Shown: positions 12,601-24,540, counted from the stretch's first letter. The stretch is 64,000 nucleotides of DNA from Phyllostachys edulis (GCA_036346405.1 CM070550.1:16960115-17024114), one strand, 5' to 3'. Notes: generated by a model not told the origin, from the sequence alone. A program made the numbers and translations.

Positions 12601-12660
12601 ACGGAAGAACGATAAGCCTAGGTGGTGCCCTTTCCACAAAAAAGGAAGGGCATGACCTCC
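6615..12660 (+). pseudogene. gag of Tat-like element, split by a solo LTR
   Basis: The frame opens at ATG 6615 with an acidic N-terminus (MAGEWNEENWFDLADYADID). It is closed by a TGA near 6884 and continues in other frames to 7508, where a solo LTR is inserted. Gag resumes at 11438 and reaches the conserved capsid region at 12008-12421 (WQLLCDLLLANFQGTY; ETLRQFIRRF). It ends with a single CCHC-like zinc knuckle near 12630 (WCPFHKK...GHDLRNC), where a frame change occurs. Gag proteins form the virus-like particle that packages element RNA. Several frameshifts plus the insertion make it non-functional. Confidence 0.85.
7509..11432 (+). mobile_element. Solo LTR (3.9 kb) nested in gag
   Basis: The insert begins TGTGAGACCCCCGGG and ends TTTTGGCTGTTACA. 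It is flanked by TCAAC at 7504-7508 and 11433-11437, and removing it with one TCAAC rejoins the gag reading. No gag or pol motif is inside and the start does not recur internally, so it is read as a solo LTR left by LTR-LTR recombination. The middle (about 9370-10500) is GC-rich and holds long overlapping open frames on both strands without recognisable domains. The outer parts are AT-rich. Its family was not identified. Confidence 0.8.
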
Positions 12661-13031
12661 GCAACTGCCGAGTTTTCCAATGAAAACTTGAAGACTATTA
12701 CAACGGCAAAGGGCCACTTCCTACCCTCGAAGAAGTAGGGCAAGCCAGTGGTCGTACACAGTCGGATGACAATGAGGACATGCCATTTCAAGATCCCGAG
12801 CACACCATCGAGCAAATCTTTGGAGGATCATCGACGTACGAGTCAAGATGACAGCTTAAGGCAGTCGAACGTGAGGTAAACTCCATTGACTCTCCTCTTG
12901 TCAATAAAGTACCGAGGTGGTCGGAAGTCACCATCTCTTTCGAGAAGGGTGACTGTCCGATCCCTTCAACCCGACTTGGTCGTTTTCCTATCGTGGTCGA
13001 ACCCACCATCAACAACTGTTGAGTAAATCGA

Positions 13032-13451
13032 GTGTTGATTGATGGTGGTAGCTCGTTAAACATTCTGTTTACGAGCACCCTGGACGAAATGCAAGTACCC
13101 AGGACCAAGATAAGACCGGTAAGATATTCATTTCATGGTATTGTATCAGGGTCGTCGGCCAAACCTATTGGTCAAGTTTCTCTTCCTTTAACATTTGGTT
13201 CACCAAGTAATTTCAGGATAGAGAAAATCTCCTTTGATGTGGTCGATTTCGATACGGCATATAACGCCATACTCGGACGACCAGCTTTGGCAAAATTCTT
13301 AATGGCAACTCATTATGGGTATCAATGTCTTAAGATACCAGGTCCCAAAGGAGTAATCACAATTCATTGTGATAAGAAGATGGCGTACATGTGTGACCAT
13401 CGATCCCTCGAGATGGTGGGTCAGATACCAGCTCGGGAAGAAAAAAGGTAG
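13032..13451 (+). pseudogene. Aspartic protease of Tat-like element
   Basis: The open frame begins with LIDGGSSLNILF, the retropepsin active-site motif in the DGG form typical of Tat and Athila elements. It continues with a flap-region segment and ILGRPALAKF, the hydrophobic-hydrophobic-glycine motif near the end of retropepsins. The domain is nearly complete, but it is cut from gag upstream by a TGA at about 13021 and from the RT downstream by further stops. It would process the Gag-Pol polyprotein. Confidence 0.85.
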
Positions 13452-13679
13452 CCTTCGACCAAGAGCTCGAAGCCTAAAGCTGCGCCCAAGCCGAACGACC
13501 AAGTCAAAGAAGTTCCCCTGGATTAGGAGGAACCTTCGAAGACTGTTCGCATCGGGGATACTTCCGACCCCAAGTAGGAAGACACCCTCATCACTTTCCT
13601 CCGAGCAAACGCAGATGTCTTCGCGTGGCAAGCATCCGAGATGCCCGGAGTCCCCAGGGAAGTGATTGAGCACAGGCTA

Positions 13680-14340
13680 GCTTTACGGCCTGACAAAGTT
13701 CCCGTAAAACAAAAATTACGGAGATTTGCCCCTGATTGACGAGATGCTATAAGGTCAGAATTGGACAAGCTACTTAACGCAGGCTTTATAAGAGAAGTTG
13801 ACCACCCAGAGTGGTTGGACAACCCTACAATGGTTAGGAAGTCTAACGGCAAGTGGCGAATGTGCATAGACTTCACTGATCTTAATAAAGCTTGTCCAAA
13901 AGATGATTTCCCTTTACCTCGTATCGATCAGTTGGTTGACTCTACTGCTGGTTGTGAAACATTAAGTTTTCTGGATGCATATTCTGGCTACCATCAGATT
14001 AATATGTGTCTAGAAGATGAAGAAAAGACCTCATTTATTACTCCATTTGGTATATTTTGCTATGTCAAAATGCCATTTGGTCTAAAAAATGCTGGCGCTT
14101 CTTTTCAACGTTTGATGCAATCGACTTTTTCACCTCAGCTAGGCCGAAATTTGGAAGCCTATGTTGATGATCTAGTCGTAAAAAGCATCAAACGGCTTGA
14201 TCATGTTTCGGACTTGCAGGAGACGTTCGACAACCTTAGAAAACACTGCTTAAAACTCAATCCTGATAAGTGTGTGTTCGAGTCTCTTCGAAAATTGCTT
14301 GGATTCTTGGTCTCCGACGAGGATCAAGCAAACTCAAAAG
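13680..14340 (+). pseudogene. Reverse transcriptase of Tat-like element
   Basis: The conserved RT blocks are visible: CIDFTDLNKACPKD, FPLPRIDQLVD, FLDAYSGYHQI, MPFGLKNAGASFQRLM and the catalytic YVDD box in EAYVDDLVVKS near 14165. A TGA near 13738 interrupts the start. A frame change near 14320 (after LGFLVS) breaks the thumb and connection. The domain order and box residues are intact, so the break is recent or mild. Confidence 0.9.
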
Positions 14341-14959
14341 ATAAAAGCCATTGTTCAAATGCGCTCTCCAACCATGAAGAAAGAAGTCCAAAAGCTCACA
14401 GGGTGTATGGCGGCTTTAAGTCGTTTCATAGCACGACTAGGGGAAAAAGGACTACCTTTCTTCAAACTTCTAAGGAAGCACGAGGGTTTCGAGTGGTCGG
14501 AAGAGGCAAACGCTGCTTCGAGGAAGTCAAGAGTTATCTTATTTAGTGCTCTGCTCGTTTCCCAAACCGTAAGAGACGCTCTTAATTTATCTAGTTGCCA
14601 CGCCACAGGCAGTGAGCGCAGTACTAGTTGTAGAACGTGAAAACGTTCAACGAACGGTGTACTACGTAAGTGAAGTTTTACACGGACCTAAGGAGTATTA
14701 CCCTTAGGTCCAAAAGCTTCTCTATGCCCTCCTCATGTCTTCGAGAAAACTAAGGCATTATTTTCAGGCGCACAAGATAATTATGCCGTCTGAGTTTCCC
14801 TTAGGAGTGATCCTCCAAAATAGGGAAGCAGCAGGACGCATGTCTAAATGGTCAGTAGAATTTGGGGAGTTCGACCTCCATTTCGTGTCCCGAACGACCA
14901 TTAAATCCCAGATCTTGGCAGACTTTGTTGCCGAATGGACAAATCTTGCACCTGTTTAG
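14341..14959 (+). pseudogene. First RNase H (RT-linked) of Tat-like element
   Basis: After the frame change the sequence continues as QKLTGCMAALSRFIARLGEK, LPFFKLLRK and then the RNase H region ending SRTTIKSQILADFVAEW at about 14930. A TAG after KEYYP and other stops break it. In Tat elements this domain is degenerate and is followed by a second RNase H, as here. Confidence 0.8.
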
Positions 14960-15406
14960 GATCCCCAGTACGATACCCACGATAAGTGGATGATGTACTT
15001 TGACGGGTCACTTATTTTAAGTGGCTCGGGGGCTGGGGTGGTCCTGGAATCTTCTAACGGAGAGACCTTAAAGTATGCCATACAGTTAAACTTTCAGGCC
15101 ACTAACAACGTGGCAGAATACAAAGGTTTACTAGCCGGCATATGAGCTGTGAAAGCACTCGCGATTCGACGACTACTCGTGAGAGGAGACTCTCAACTAG
15201 TCGTGAATCAAGTCGGAAAAGAGTACCAGTTCTCTAATCCGACCATGTCTCGATACTTATCGGAGGTTCGAAAGCTTGAAAAGCATTTTTTCGGTTTCGA
15301 GGTACAATTTATCCCTCGAAAGGATAATTTCCTCGCAGACCAGCTTGCTCAGATAGCTTCTTCCCGATCACAAGTGCCAAAAGAGGTCTTCTTGGAGCAA
15401 CTCTAG
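14960..15406 (+). pseudogene. Second, archaeal-type RNase H (RVT_3 fold)
   Basis: The segment MMYFDGS...GSGAGVVL, then NNVAEYKGLLAG, then LVRGDSQLVVNQV and FIPRKDNFLADQLA, carries the D-E-D-D-like RNase H residues in the order of plant and archaeal RNase HI. A TGA interrupts after LLAGI near 15145. A second RNase H of this kind is the hallmark of the Tat lineage and is the best lineage evidence in this element. Confidence 0.85.
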
Positions 15407-15479
15407 AAGCCGTCTCTGGTGGACACACCAGAGACATCTCCTATTGAGACAACATCTCTAGATTACGAGGACACTTGGA

Positions 15480-16704
15480 TGGATCCCATCTACAAGTATC
15501 TTCAGACGGGTTCCAGATTCAGATGGACGCATCTCGGCGCATCGCTTATCCCGAAGGTCAAATGTATACTTTGGTCGAAGGAGTCCTCTATAAACGAGGT
15601 ACTCAAGGGGTACTCATGCGATGCATATCGCAGAGAGAAGGACTAAACCTCGTTCATGACATACACGGAGGCATCTATGGAACTCATGCTTCCTACAGAA
15701 CGCTGGTCGGAAAAGCCTTTTGACAAGGATTTTATCGCCAATGACCCTCTACGATGCCAAAGAGTTGGTTAAGAATGTGTACAATGCCGTTTCATAACAG
15801 CAAATACACCAACCTCCTGCATTACAAACAATCCCTTTATCTTGGTCTTTTACACTGGGTCTCAACATCCTAGGACCTTTCCCAAGGGCTCCGGGAGGCT
15901 TCGAGTTCCTTTTTGTGGCTATTGATACGTTCACAAAATGGATCAAAGCCGAACACTGCGGATCGATAACAACTAAGCCGCAAAACGGTTCATGATGAGA
16001 AGCGTGATTACTCGGTTTGGTGTCCCAAGTCAAATAATCACAGATAATGGTAAACAATTTCGAAAGTGCAAAATTTCGTGAATTTTGCGACGAGTTGGGT
16101 ACTAAGCTCTATTACGCCTCTGTCGCCCATCCCCAAAGCAATGGGGCAATCGAACGAGCTTAATGGCCAAATAATCTGAGGAATTAAAACTCGAGTCTTC
16201 GACCAGCTTGTCAAGCGCTCGGGGACTTAGGTACAAGAATTACCCTTAATATTATGGGCAGTTCACACGACCGCTAGTCGGGCAACATGCGAAACACCTT
16301 TTTTCCTAGTTTTTGGTGTCGAAGCCATGCTTCCACCAGAACTAAAAATCAGGTCTACAAGGGTCGAGAGTTTCAATGACTCAGCCCAAGAACAACTTCG
16401 AGTGGATGACATTAACCTGCTCTAAGAAAAGAGGAATCAGACCTTAATCCGTTCAGCAGTTTACCAGCAAGCCCTGTGCAAATACTACGATCGTAAGGTC
16501 CAACCTTGCAGCCTTGCTATAGGTGACTTGGTATTGAGGAAAATTCAATCCCAGTCTAATCGGAACAAGCTTTCCCCCAAGTGGGAAGGTCCTTACACAG
16601 TGGTCGAAGTTATGCGGCCAGGTTCGGTACGACTGGCAATGGAAGACGGCCGAATTCTCTCAAATTCATGGAATATCGACCAGTTACACAAATTCTACAT
16701 GTAA
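15480..16704 (+). pseudogene. Integrase of Tat-like element
   Basis: The zinc-binding N-terminus is visible (LVHDIHGGIYGTHASYRTLV), but the catalytic core between about 15725 and 16180 is spread over all frames with several stops. The C-terminal part is recognisable from about 16240 (AVHTTASRATCETPFFLVFGVEAMLP). It ends in the GPY-like module WEGPYTVVEV and finishes FYM-stop at 16704. Integrase would join the cDNA to the target and make the 5-bp duplication. The core damage makes this copy inactive. Confidence 0.85.
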
Positions 16705-17822
16705 ACGACCATTCGTTCAATAAAGTATCAGGTTCTTTCTGTCTTTATTGTATTACTTCAAGTAGCGCTTTGACAATTCTTTCAACCATACCCGGTCAAA
16801 GGTCCGCCTCGACCGAGCTAAGTTAAGTCGCACTCTTCCACGATAATGCCTTTGGTCGAAGACATTCTACGCACCGAAGACCCATTTCATCTTTACACCG
16901 GTCAAAAGGATGGTAACGTCACCTAGTCGAAGTCTTTCCTCTCGACGTGGTCCCGCCCCACTAGAAGGAACTTCCTAGAGTCGACTCGCTTTCCCTTTTT
17001 TACCAACACAAAGAGCTTGGGTTCAAACATGGTTGAAATAATGTCAAGCCAACTCTTAGTACCTTAGTTTATTTCTTCATCCATCTTTTGAAAAATAAAT
17101 TAAGCGAGTACACTTTCCAAATTTGCTCGACTACTTCGATAAACTCGGTTTGTTTTAAGCGGCCTGAGGAAGTTGCAACACCTAGTCGAAGACTTTCCTC
17201 TCTCGCACGTGGTCACGCTTACTAGAAGGAACTTCCTAGCTGCGTCGCTTTCTAACTCTTGCTACCGAGCGTAATATCTGAGTGCATTGAGATAAGTTGG
17301 ACAATTTTTTTAAGGAACTCCAGACATTTATCTAACTCAAGTTGACCGTTCTTGATTTGATTAATCTGGTCGGAGATGGTAACATCACCTAGTCGAAGCC
17401 TTTCCTCTCTGCACGTGGTCCTGCCCACTAGAAGGATCTTCCTATTGTCGACTCGTTCCTATTCTTACGACCAGTGCAAGATTATCGTGATCGAAAAACT
17501 ACAAGTTAGCTAAACCTCTCTCTTTTTCAGAAAACCCATTGAACACTATTTACTCGGTTTATCTAAATAAACCAAGCAAGTAGTCGGGGGCTAAGATAAA
17601 GTTATTAACTTGACTTCAATTCTTAGTCTTGCTCTTTTTCCATTCATTATCTTATGAGTTACTAACTACTTGACAAGGTGATTTTCGTGAAGAAGGAAGG
17701 ATTATATATCAACATCAACAAAAATTTGTCTTTAGGAAGAACTGCACAGACTACTCAAAGTGAGGAGAACTCGACTTGCATACCCTCCGTGACTAACTCA
17801 AATGATCATTGCATTGTCTCTA
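16705..17822 (+). repeat. Repeat-rich 3' untranslated region
   Basis: There is no gene here. A motif of about 60-70 bp (CACCTAGTCGAAG...TTCCTCTC...CGTGGTC...ACTAGAAGGA...CTTCCTA) recurs three times near 16918-16985, 17180-17240 and 17388-17450. Variable repeats between integrase and the 3' LTR are known in Tat elements. Confidence 0.65.
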
Positions 17823-18605
17823 TTAATCGCTCTCGCTTCGCTTCAGTATAGCGAAGTCATCTACGACAGGCTGCAGATTAAGGGTGGGATCATGAGATTT
17901 AAGTTTTGCTAAGACAAATCTTATTCCCTCTTGGATCACATCCTTTATCGAGTCGAATTGGTTAGCTCTTAGCGTAGTCACCAACTCTTGCAAAGTTCTG
18001 ACTTGTTCACCAATGGCACTCGACAAGGCGCATAATTTGTAAATCACGAGGAGTAATCTCCTCTGCATGAAGCCCACCGAGTACATTGTTCAGGAGCGAA
18101 ATATTGTTTTGAAAATTGATCTTCAAAGCCTTCATTTCCTCCTAATTGCGAGTCGAAGCCTCGCGAAGTCGTTTTACTTGTACTACTTGTTCTGAAAAGA
18201 ATAAGGTCAGTTAAATAAAATGACCTCGAGAGGAAAGCACAACCAATTGCAGATAAAGATTTGCTTATCAACTAGTTGAGAATCTAACTTCTTGACTTCT
18301 TCAGATGGGCGGTGTCCCTAAGGTAACGTTGCTCCTATCGTCCCGACCTCTTGGTCTTTGTCTGAAAGAGAATGAGATTCAGAAAAAGAAAAGGAGGTCG
18401 AAGGCGGTCTTAAGTTCAGCACTTACCGCTTAGTCGTCCCTGCAACTTTTGGTTTACAGAGTTTGCCTCCTAAAGCTTCTTCCGGAGGTCTTCAATCTCC
18501 TCCCTTAGCTTCTTTGTCTCGGCTCTTTCATAGTCAAGAGAATCAGCTAAGGTCTTCTCGTCACTCTTAAACCTGCAAAGTGAAAGGGTAGACGTCAGCA
18601 AAGAA

Positions 18606-18725
18606 CCTGGTCGTAAGTTCTTCTGCGACTAGTTCCTCGTCGTAAGTTTTTCTACGACAATACCCTGATCGTAAGTCCTCCTACGACCAGTACCAAGTCG
18701 TAAGATCTTCTATGACAAACCCCCG
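18606..18725 (+). repeat. GTCGTAAG/CTACGAC palindromic array, internal
   Basis: Four to five copies of the LTR-type palindromic unit are here. They lie between a minus-strand donor near 18770 and an acceptor near 18575, so in an inferred intron of the antisense gene. Confidence 0.7.
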
Positions 18726-20332
18726 CAAGTACTGCGTAAGTAGTCGAAACACAAAAGGCTACAAAAAGCAGTTACTTACCACTTCTCTGCCTGCTCGCAG
18801 AGTTCCGCTTTTTCCCGTCGCAATTGGACAAGTTGCCTGTTGTATTCAACAACAGTAACAATTTGTTCCAATACTCTCTGCATAAAAGAAAAAACAGCTA
18901 GAAGCGAGAAACAATTTGAGTGCAAATACCAATCAACAGATACTTACATTCATTGCCCTTGGTGGAAACGAAGACACTACCCTTGTGGGGTTCCTCAGTT
19001 CATCAACCTCTCGAACTCGGTCCCACCACACCTTTTCGAGACGCGCGTCATCGAAGACATCCCCTCTATTAGAAATGTCCTTAGGGTGAGGAACACGATC
19101 ACGAGATCTGAACGCACGGGAGCCCACAACAGTGGCAGGAGCGAAGAACCCGAAGGTACGGTCAAAGAGCTCGAACTCTTCTTCTCTTTCGGAGGTGGCG
19201 GCACCAGTAGCTTGGCCTTGGGAGCTGGGAGGATCAACTGCAGCAATCTCCTTCCCAGCACGGTGAATTGATGTTTCACCCCCATGGCCGGATGTGTCCG
19301 CCGCTACCATCTTCACCCATGCATCTACGACCGCCCCAATGGCCGTAGCCGCCTCTAACCCTATGATCACTTCAGTAGTCGTGGCCGAGTCAGTAACAAT
19401 GACACCCTCCACCGTTTGGACGGTGGTTGACTCTTCGACCACCGCCACTGCTGTTTCTTCGCCTGCCGAAGAAACTGTAGTGGATTCCTTGGTAGGAACG
19501 TCCTTAATGATAAAAGGAGCCAAGCTAAGATCATAAAAAGGGAAAACATGATCAGGTGGTAAAAAGCAAAAGGTAAATGTTGTTCCTACACTTTTGTCTC
19601 TTTTACGTACCTCCGAGTGTCGGATTTGATCTTAAGTTTGGAAACAACCCTCCCTAAGGAAGGTTTCTTCGAGTTTTTCTCAACCACGTCTGGTTGAGAC
19701 TCAAGTTGAGGAACAGTCACGACCACATCTGATCGTGGAGCTTGATTGAGCACCATTGCTCCTTGAGCCTCTTGGCTCTCCGGTTGGCCGAGACCTGTCT
19801 CGACCACCTCAACAGCGGCACTGTCCTTGACCATGGGCACTGCTGGCGCACCAGTCTCCTTCACAAAAGACATGAAACTCTTCCAGTTCTCCTTTTCTAA
19901 TCGCTTGATAAAGCCACGAGAGGCAAAAACTGCGAAGGTTTTACTGTCATAATAGAAGGGTACCTTGGTCTTGGGGGCCCTGGGTTTGAATACTTCAGCT
20001 ATTCCTACCGTGATTGCTTCCTCTGCAGCAATTATTTCCGCAGCAAGAGTAGCCAAAGGTGCAGACGAAGCAGCGGAGCTCGAGCTTACACCACCCTCAT
20101 CAATAGCTTGCGCGAGCCTCCTCCCCTGATCTGAGGAGCATCTACTTGCCCAACAGCAGGGCTCGAGCTCGAGCCTCCCTTGTCAGCGGCCTTAACAAGC
20201 CAGCGTCTCTTAGCTGGGGGAGAAACAAACTGTTTTTCGGCTGCACCAACGACCATCAGTTCGACTTCTTCGTCGTCCTAATGGTCCTCCTTGCCTACTT
20301 TCTGCAGAAATCAGAAAGAGAGATATTATAAA

Positions 20333-20478
20333 GCCGTTGTAAGTTCTTCTACAACTATCACCATGTCATAAGCCTTTATACGACAACCCCCTGGTCGTAA
20401 GTTTTTCTACGACCAGAACATGATCGTAAGCCTTCCTATGATCAGTACCCAGTCATAAGTTCTTCTATGACTACAAAG
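20333..20478 (+). repeat. GTCGTAAG/CTACGAC palindromic array, internal
   Basis: About five copies of the same unit are here, wholly within the inferred minus-strand intron 20302-20507. Confidence 0.75.
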
Positions 20479-21357
20479 TCCTAAAGACGAAATCAACTCT
20501 TGATTACCTTTAGGCGCTCCACCTTGTCCTCTGGAGACAAGTCACCTGTAAGTGAGGCGCCAAAACATGGGGTGGGTCTTTCACAGATGAGCTTGACCCG
20601 GCGCCAATCTCCTCTAGTGAGAGGTCTGCAGGATAAGAGAACCTTTAGTAAGCCTAATTTAAAACTAACAGAAAGAAGGCTAAAGCTCAAGGTTTACTTA
20701 CCCTCCGCGTAGTCCCTCGTCGGGTCCATCGGGCCCGAGTACCTCCACATTTGATGAGCCATATTCTTCAGAGGGCTGATACGGCGCGTGATGAAATCCT
20801 TCACCACGTGCCATCCGGTAAGCCCCTCTTCCTTCAAGTCTGCAATAGCATGAATGAAAGGGGCGATCCGGCCAAGATCCTTGGGAATCGAATCCCAAGC
20901 GGGAACCTTCTCGGTAGGCTTCCCGGCGAAAGAGAGGCTGTCCTCGCTGGTGATCTCCCAATAGAACCACCTCTTCTTCCACCCCGGTCACGACGACCGG
21001 GTAAACATCTGAATGTACTCCCTCGACTTCCCGTCATGGAGCTTCAGACTACAACTACCGGTGATTCCACTTAATCGGGTCATTCCATAGTAATACCGGA
21101 ACAACTCCAGATCAGCCGGAATCCCCAGGTAGGCCTCACACAGGTACACGAACACCCCCAACATTGTGATAGAATTGGGGACAAGGGTAAGGGAATCGAT
21201 TGGGACTCTTAAATTTGTCTGCTCGAAGAAGTCAGGTCTGTTTTTACACCTCAAGCGAAATTACCTCCTTGACCAAGTCTTTTTTCGTCAAAACATAGCA
21301 ATGATTGGAAAGATCTGCTTCAAACCCAAAGATCTGCGACCACTCGGTGACCATTAG

Positions 21358-21500
21358 ATCTCCCACGACCACCTTGTAAGTCGCAAGATTATTTCACAAC
21401 TTTCTTGACCAAGTATATTTCTAGTCAAATGAAACATCGATCGAAGAGTTCTTCCTTGACCATTTCCCTACGACCACTTCATTGGTCGTAAGACCATCTA
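21358..21500 (+). repeat. Palindromic array copies upstream of antisense gene
   Basis: Degenerate CTACGACCAC...GTCGTAAG units lie between the antisense gene start and the 3' LTR. Confidence 0.55.
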
Positions 21501-21663
21501 CTACTCCTTTTCCAAGTAAGTTATTTTCGCTTAAGCTAGGGGCTAGATGACGAGGATATAACAATCCTTATTTTATTATATATCTATAATTCATATTATG
21601 GATAATAATGACGTCATATAACTCTTGAGTATACCCCTTAATATTCATAAGGGAGAAGCTGGA

Positions 21664-21846
21664 AGTCGTAAGTTCTCCTATGACCACCCTGTAGTCGTGG
21701 GTCTTCCTACGACTACCCCATAGTCGTAAGCCCTTCTACGACTATCCCGTGATCGTAAGCTTTACTACGATCGATCTGTGGTTATAGGCTCTCCTACGAC
21801 CACCACCTTGTCGTAAGCTCTTCTACGACCAATCCTCAATCGACAA
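21664..21846 (+). repeat. 29-bp-period palindromic array in 3' LTR
   Basis: It is collinear with the array at 5874-6056 of the 5' LTR. About six units alternate GTCGTAAG with CTACGAC, with several transition differences between the two LTR copies. Confidence 0.8.
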
Positions 21847-22089
21847 GACTCACATACATGTGGACCTAGTCGATCAGGGAATCTCATGTACCGTATCCAA
21901 GGATATGAGCAATCAATTACGCTGTTATTCCCTGGAATAATAGCACGACTTAACTCCCTGTTATGGTGATAATTGCCTGGCAACGTGGGAACGTTACAAC
22001 TCCCGTAATAACATCCGGTAACGGCTCCACGATCTGGTGCGTTAATATGACCTTTATACTGAAGATCCAACGGCGCACCCCGGGGACAA

Positions 22090-22096
22090 TATAAAA
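22090..22096 (+). promoter_or_regulatory. TATA box of 3' LTR
   Basis: TATAAAA is at the position matching 6298-6304 of the 5' LTR. If active it would read out to the right into 22341 onward. Confidence 0.65.
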
Positions 22097-24104
22097 GGCA
22101 GGATCATCGGGAAGTGGGGAGGGGGAAATTTAGATTAGAAGGACAATACTCTAGTCTCTGATTCCATCTTATAATCCAGTATACTCAATACATACACACA
22201 GGAGTAGGATTGTTATTCTCCCAGGAGAAGGCCCGAACCTGTATAAAAATCCCCGTGTCTCCATCTCTGTGTGATTTTGAGCCTAGAGGAACCCCCGAAT
22301 CAAATAATCTTTACGTAAGTTCGGTTCTAAAACACCGACAAGGTGTAAAACATATAACCAACTAAATAAAAGATCAAATGAAAGGGACAAAACAACAGAA
22401 ACTCTAGATAACAATAAACTACGATAAGGACCAATAGACGTGATTCTCACCTTGATCATACAAAGAACCAGCAAAGATAGAATGGGGTCTACCACATTTT
22501 CTGGAGATAAGAGACGTCCATTCCATGAACGCAGATCAGCAACGGATGTCGACAATTTTTTGTTTCCGTCACGTAGGCCAGGACCAAACCCATAGGGCTA
22601 TAAACGGCTAAAGAATTGAAACAGACTAGGTCTAAAAGGTAAGAAGCAGCATGGTATAGCACTTCGAGAATCAAACACACAAAATAAATATATCAACCCA
22701 ATAGGGCTGAAGATGCAGCAGGAAACATGCACGAAAGCGAGATTAAGGAAAGAATAAAGGATAAATAACGACCGGCCAATGCCGATGAAACAGACGACTA
22801 AAACACATGTAGACCCAATAAACAACAAACCGCAGGCGCCATAAGCGCTGCGTAAATCTCGCATGCATCTAAACGTGTATGTCCTGCTCATGAACAAAAC
22901 GTTTAACAGAAACGTGGAATTGGGGCACTTTCTGCACATACAACAAAAACGGCAGACATGAACATGGACATTGTGTCGAACCTTATGAGAGGAATAGTAA
23001 CACAAGTAGCAACGATTCGAGGTGCTTGCTGCCACCAGAATCTGATCGTAAACCGCTCTTGCTTCAACCATAATTCGACCAAAAACCTGCGTAATAAGGA
23101 GCAATGATAGCTACGTAATAAAGAACCACAACGAAGGCGTGGTAAAGAACCTAAAGCGGAGACTGGAGCGGCACATTTTGCACCCCCAAAGAAAACAATA
23201 AAATTATACCCAGAGAACCTTTTTTTTCTAGAATCTGGAAAGGATTGCATCGACACAGGCAAGACGTCGAACCTTTTGAAAGGAGCAGGACTCCGATGAG
23301 AAATCTGCGAAACAACGAAACCGAATGAAGGCCAGAGGAACTAATTAAAGGAGAGATTGAATTGAAATGTTTTGGACCCCCTCCCAAAAAAAAACTCTGT
23401 ATACCCAAAGGAAACACAACAGTCGACCGAGACTATTTCATACGGCAGATGCTCCGATGGGTTTTACGCCTGCACAACAAGACAGCGTAAGAAAGGTGAG
23501 GAGAAAAGCAAAAAATACCAGATAATCAACAGCATAAGAACCGAAGTTAAGAACAAACCTGCAAGAATCCAAACCTGGTGGATCACGAAAACCCAATTTT
23601 CATCTTTGGTGCATCGCGATGAAAGAAATGTAATCGCATTTAATTCACACGAGAATCTTGGAGGATTTGACGATAATCGAAAGGGAAAACAGATAAGCAC
23701 AAAACGAAGAGGCCTAAGAAAAAGCAAACAGCAAATAACAGAAACTTGGAGATGTCCTTTTTCTAGAGTCACGATCGAAAGGGAACAAAGCTGGCGGCGA
23801 TTTAAGCGAATACGATTTGCGAAGCTTCTCTTTGGTCTCTCGGACGCAGGAGAGACGAAAGGAACACGACTTGCAAGGGAAACTCCGCCTTGAGCTCTTG
23901 AATGAAAGACGAAGCGGCCGAGAAAGCGTAAAGCAACTTAGACGAAAGGAGTAGCAGCGCAATCGAATAGACGAATGAAAAGAGGCACACTGACAAAAGT
24001 ACTCCACAAATGCATGCTTGCCCAGCCGGCAGCGCAAAGAAGAGACACATTGTCGGGCAAAACAGCGGACGACTGATTCGAACGACTCATCGACGACAGT
24101 GAGC

Positions 24105-24110
24105 CACGTG
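24105..24110 (+). promoter_or_regulatory. G-box CACGTG
   Basis: CACGTG lies about 1.55 kb upstream of the GEM-like ATG. G-boxes bind bZIP and bHLH factors. A short motif like this also occurs by chance. Confidence 0.3.
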
Positions 24111-24540
24111 AACGCAAAACGATGTAGAGCACACAGTCCAACACATCACTATTCTCTTGCGCCGAGTCACGCCGGGGCGTATCGCATCGAATCACCACGC
24201 GTCCCTCCGTCTCTCCGAGAGCAACACGAAATGCACACTTGGTTAGCAGCATTAAATGGTGTGGCGACTCTTCGAGACTCTCGCAAAAGCAACTTGCGGT
24301 CGAGCGAAGCTAACGATCAGTCTACGGTATTTACGTAGCTGAGCGCATTTTTTGGCTGCCGCGTCATGCCGGCATGAACGCATGGGCCTACGACATAGCG
24401 ATGACGTGCATTGACGTGAAGGGCAAAAGACTGACATGAACGGCAAAACAGGACAAGCGGTATTTTTATTTAGCCTTGTAATGGTTGTTCACTCTGTTTC
24501 TCTCGGTCGAACGAACGCATCGGCCGACCGGTATGCATGG

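Larger units (their letters stand above)
17823..21360 (-). pseudogene. Antisense spliced gene (PF04195-like) of retroelement
   Basis: Minus-strand coding blocks start near 21360. The first exon has the pattern of the Pfam family called putative gypsy-type transposon: LVPNSITMLGVFVYLCEAYLG, then a two-strand region and PGWKKRWFYWE. Splice sites agree with reading on minus. Exon 1 ends GAGG|GTAAGT at 20702. A 118-bp exon is at 20625-20508 (TGCAG|ACC to AAAG|GTAATC), containing LTRGDWRRVKLICERPTPC. A third exon runs from 20301 to 19611 (donor GAG|GTACGT), and more low-complexity exons reach to about 17823. Stops are present. It runs opposite to gag-pol near the 3' LTR, as in Grande-type elements. 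Its function is unknown. Confidence 0.75.
5756..22340 (+). mobile_element. Ty3/Gypsy retrotransposon, Tat type, with antisense gene
   Basis: The element is bounded by two near-identical LTRs (TG...CA) and a perfect AGGTG duplication. Its order is LTR, primer-binding site, gag, protease, RT, RNase H, a second RNase H, integrase, a repeat-rich 3' region with a minus-strand spliced gene, then LTR. The dual RNase H with an archaeal-type copy, the DGGSS protease motif and the extra gene after integrase place it in the Tat lineage (RIRE2/Grande/Cinful-like; family knowledge). The total is 16,585 bp, of which about 3.9 kb is a nested solo LTR. By eye the LTRs differ at roughly 5-6 percent of sites, suggesting an insertion on the order of two million years old at usual grass rates. 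All plus-strand genes are broken, so the copy is non-autonomous. Confidence 0.93.
21548..22340 (+). repeat. 3' LTR of Tat-like element
   Basis: It starts TGACGAGGATATAAC and ends ACACCGACA. It is collinear with the 5' LTR over its whole length, including the palindromic array (21664-21846) and TATAAAA (22090-22096). A short purine-containing stretch (GCTAGGGGCTAGA) just before it may be the polypurine tract. Confidence 0.93.

Noticed and set aside
22598..24452. Many Cys/Phe/Arg-rich minus-strand frames
   Set aside because: They overlap one another in different frames and have no recognised motif, so they are not called as genes.
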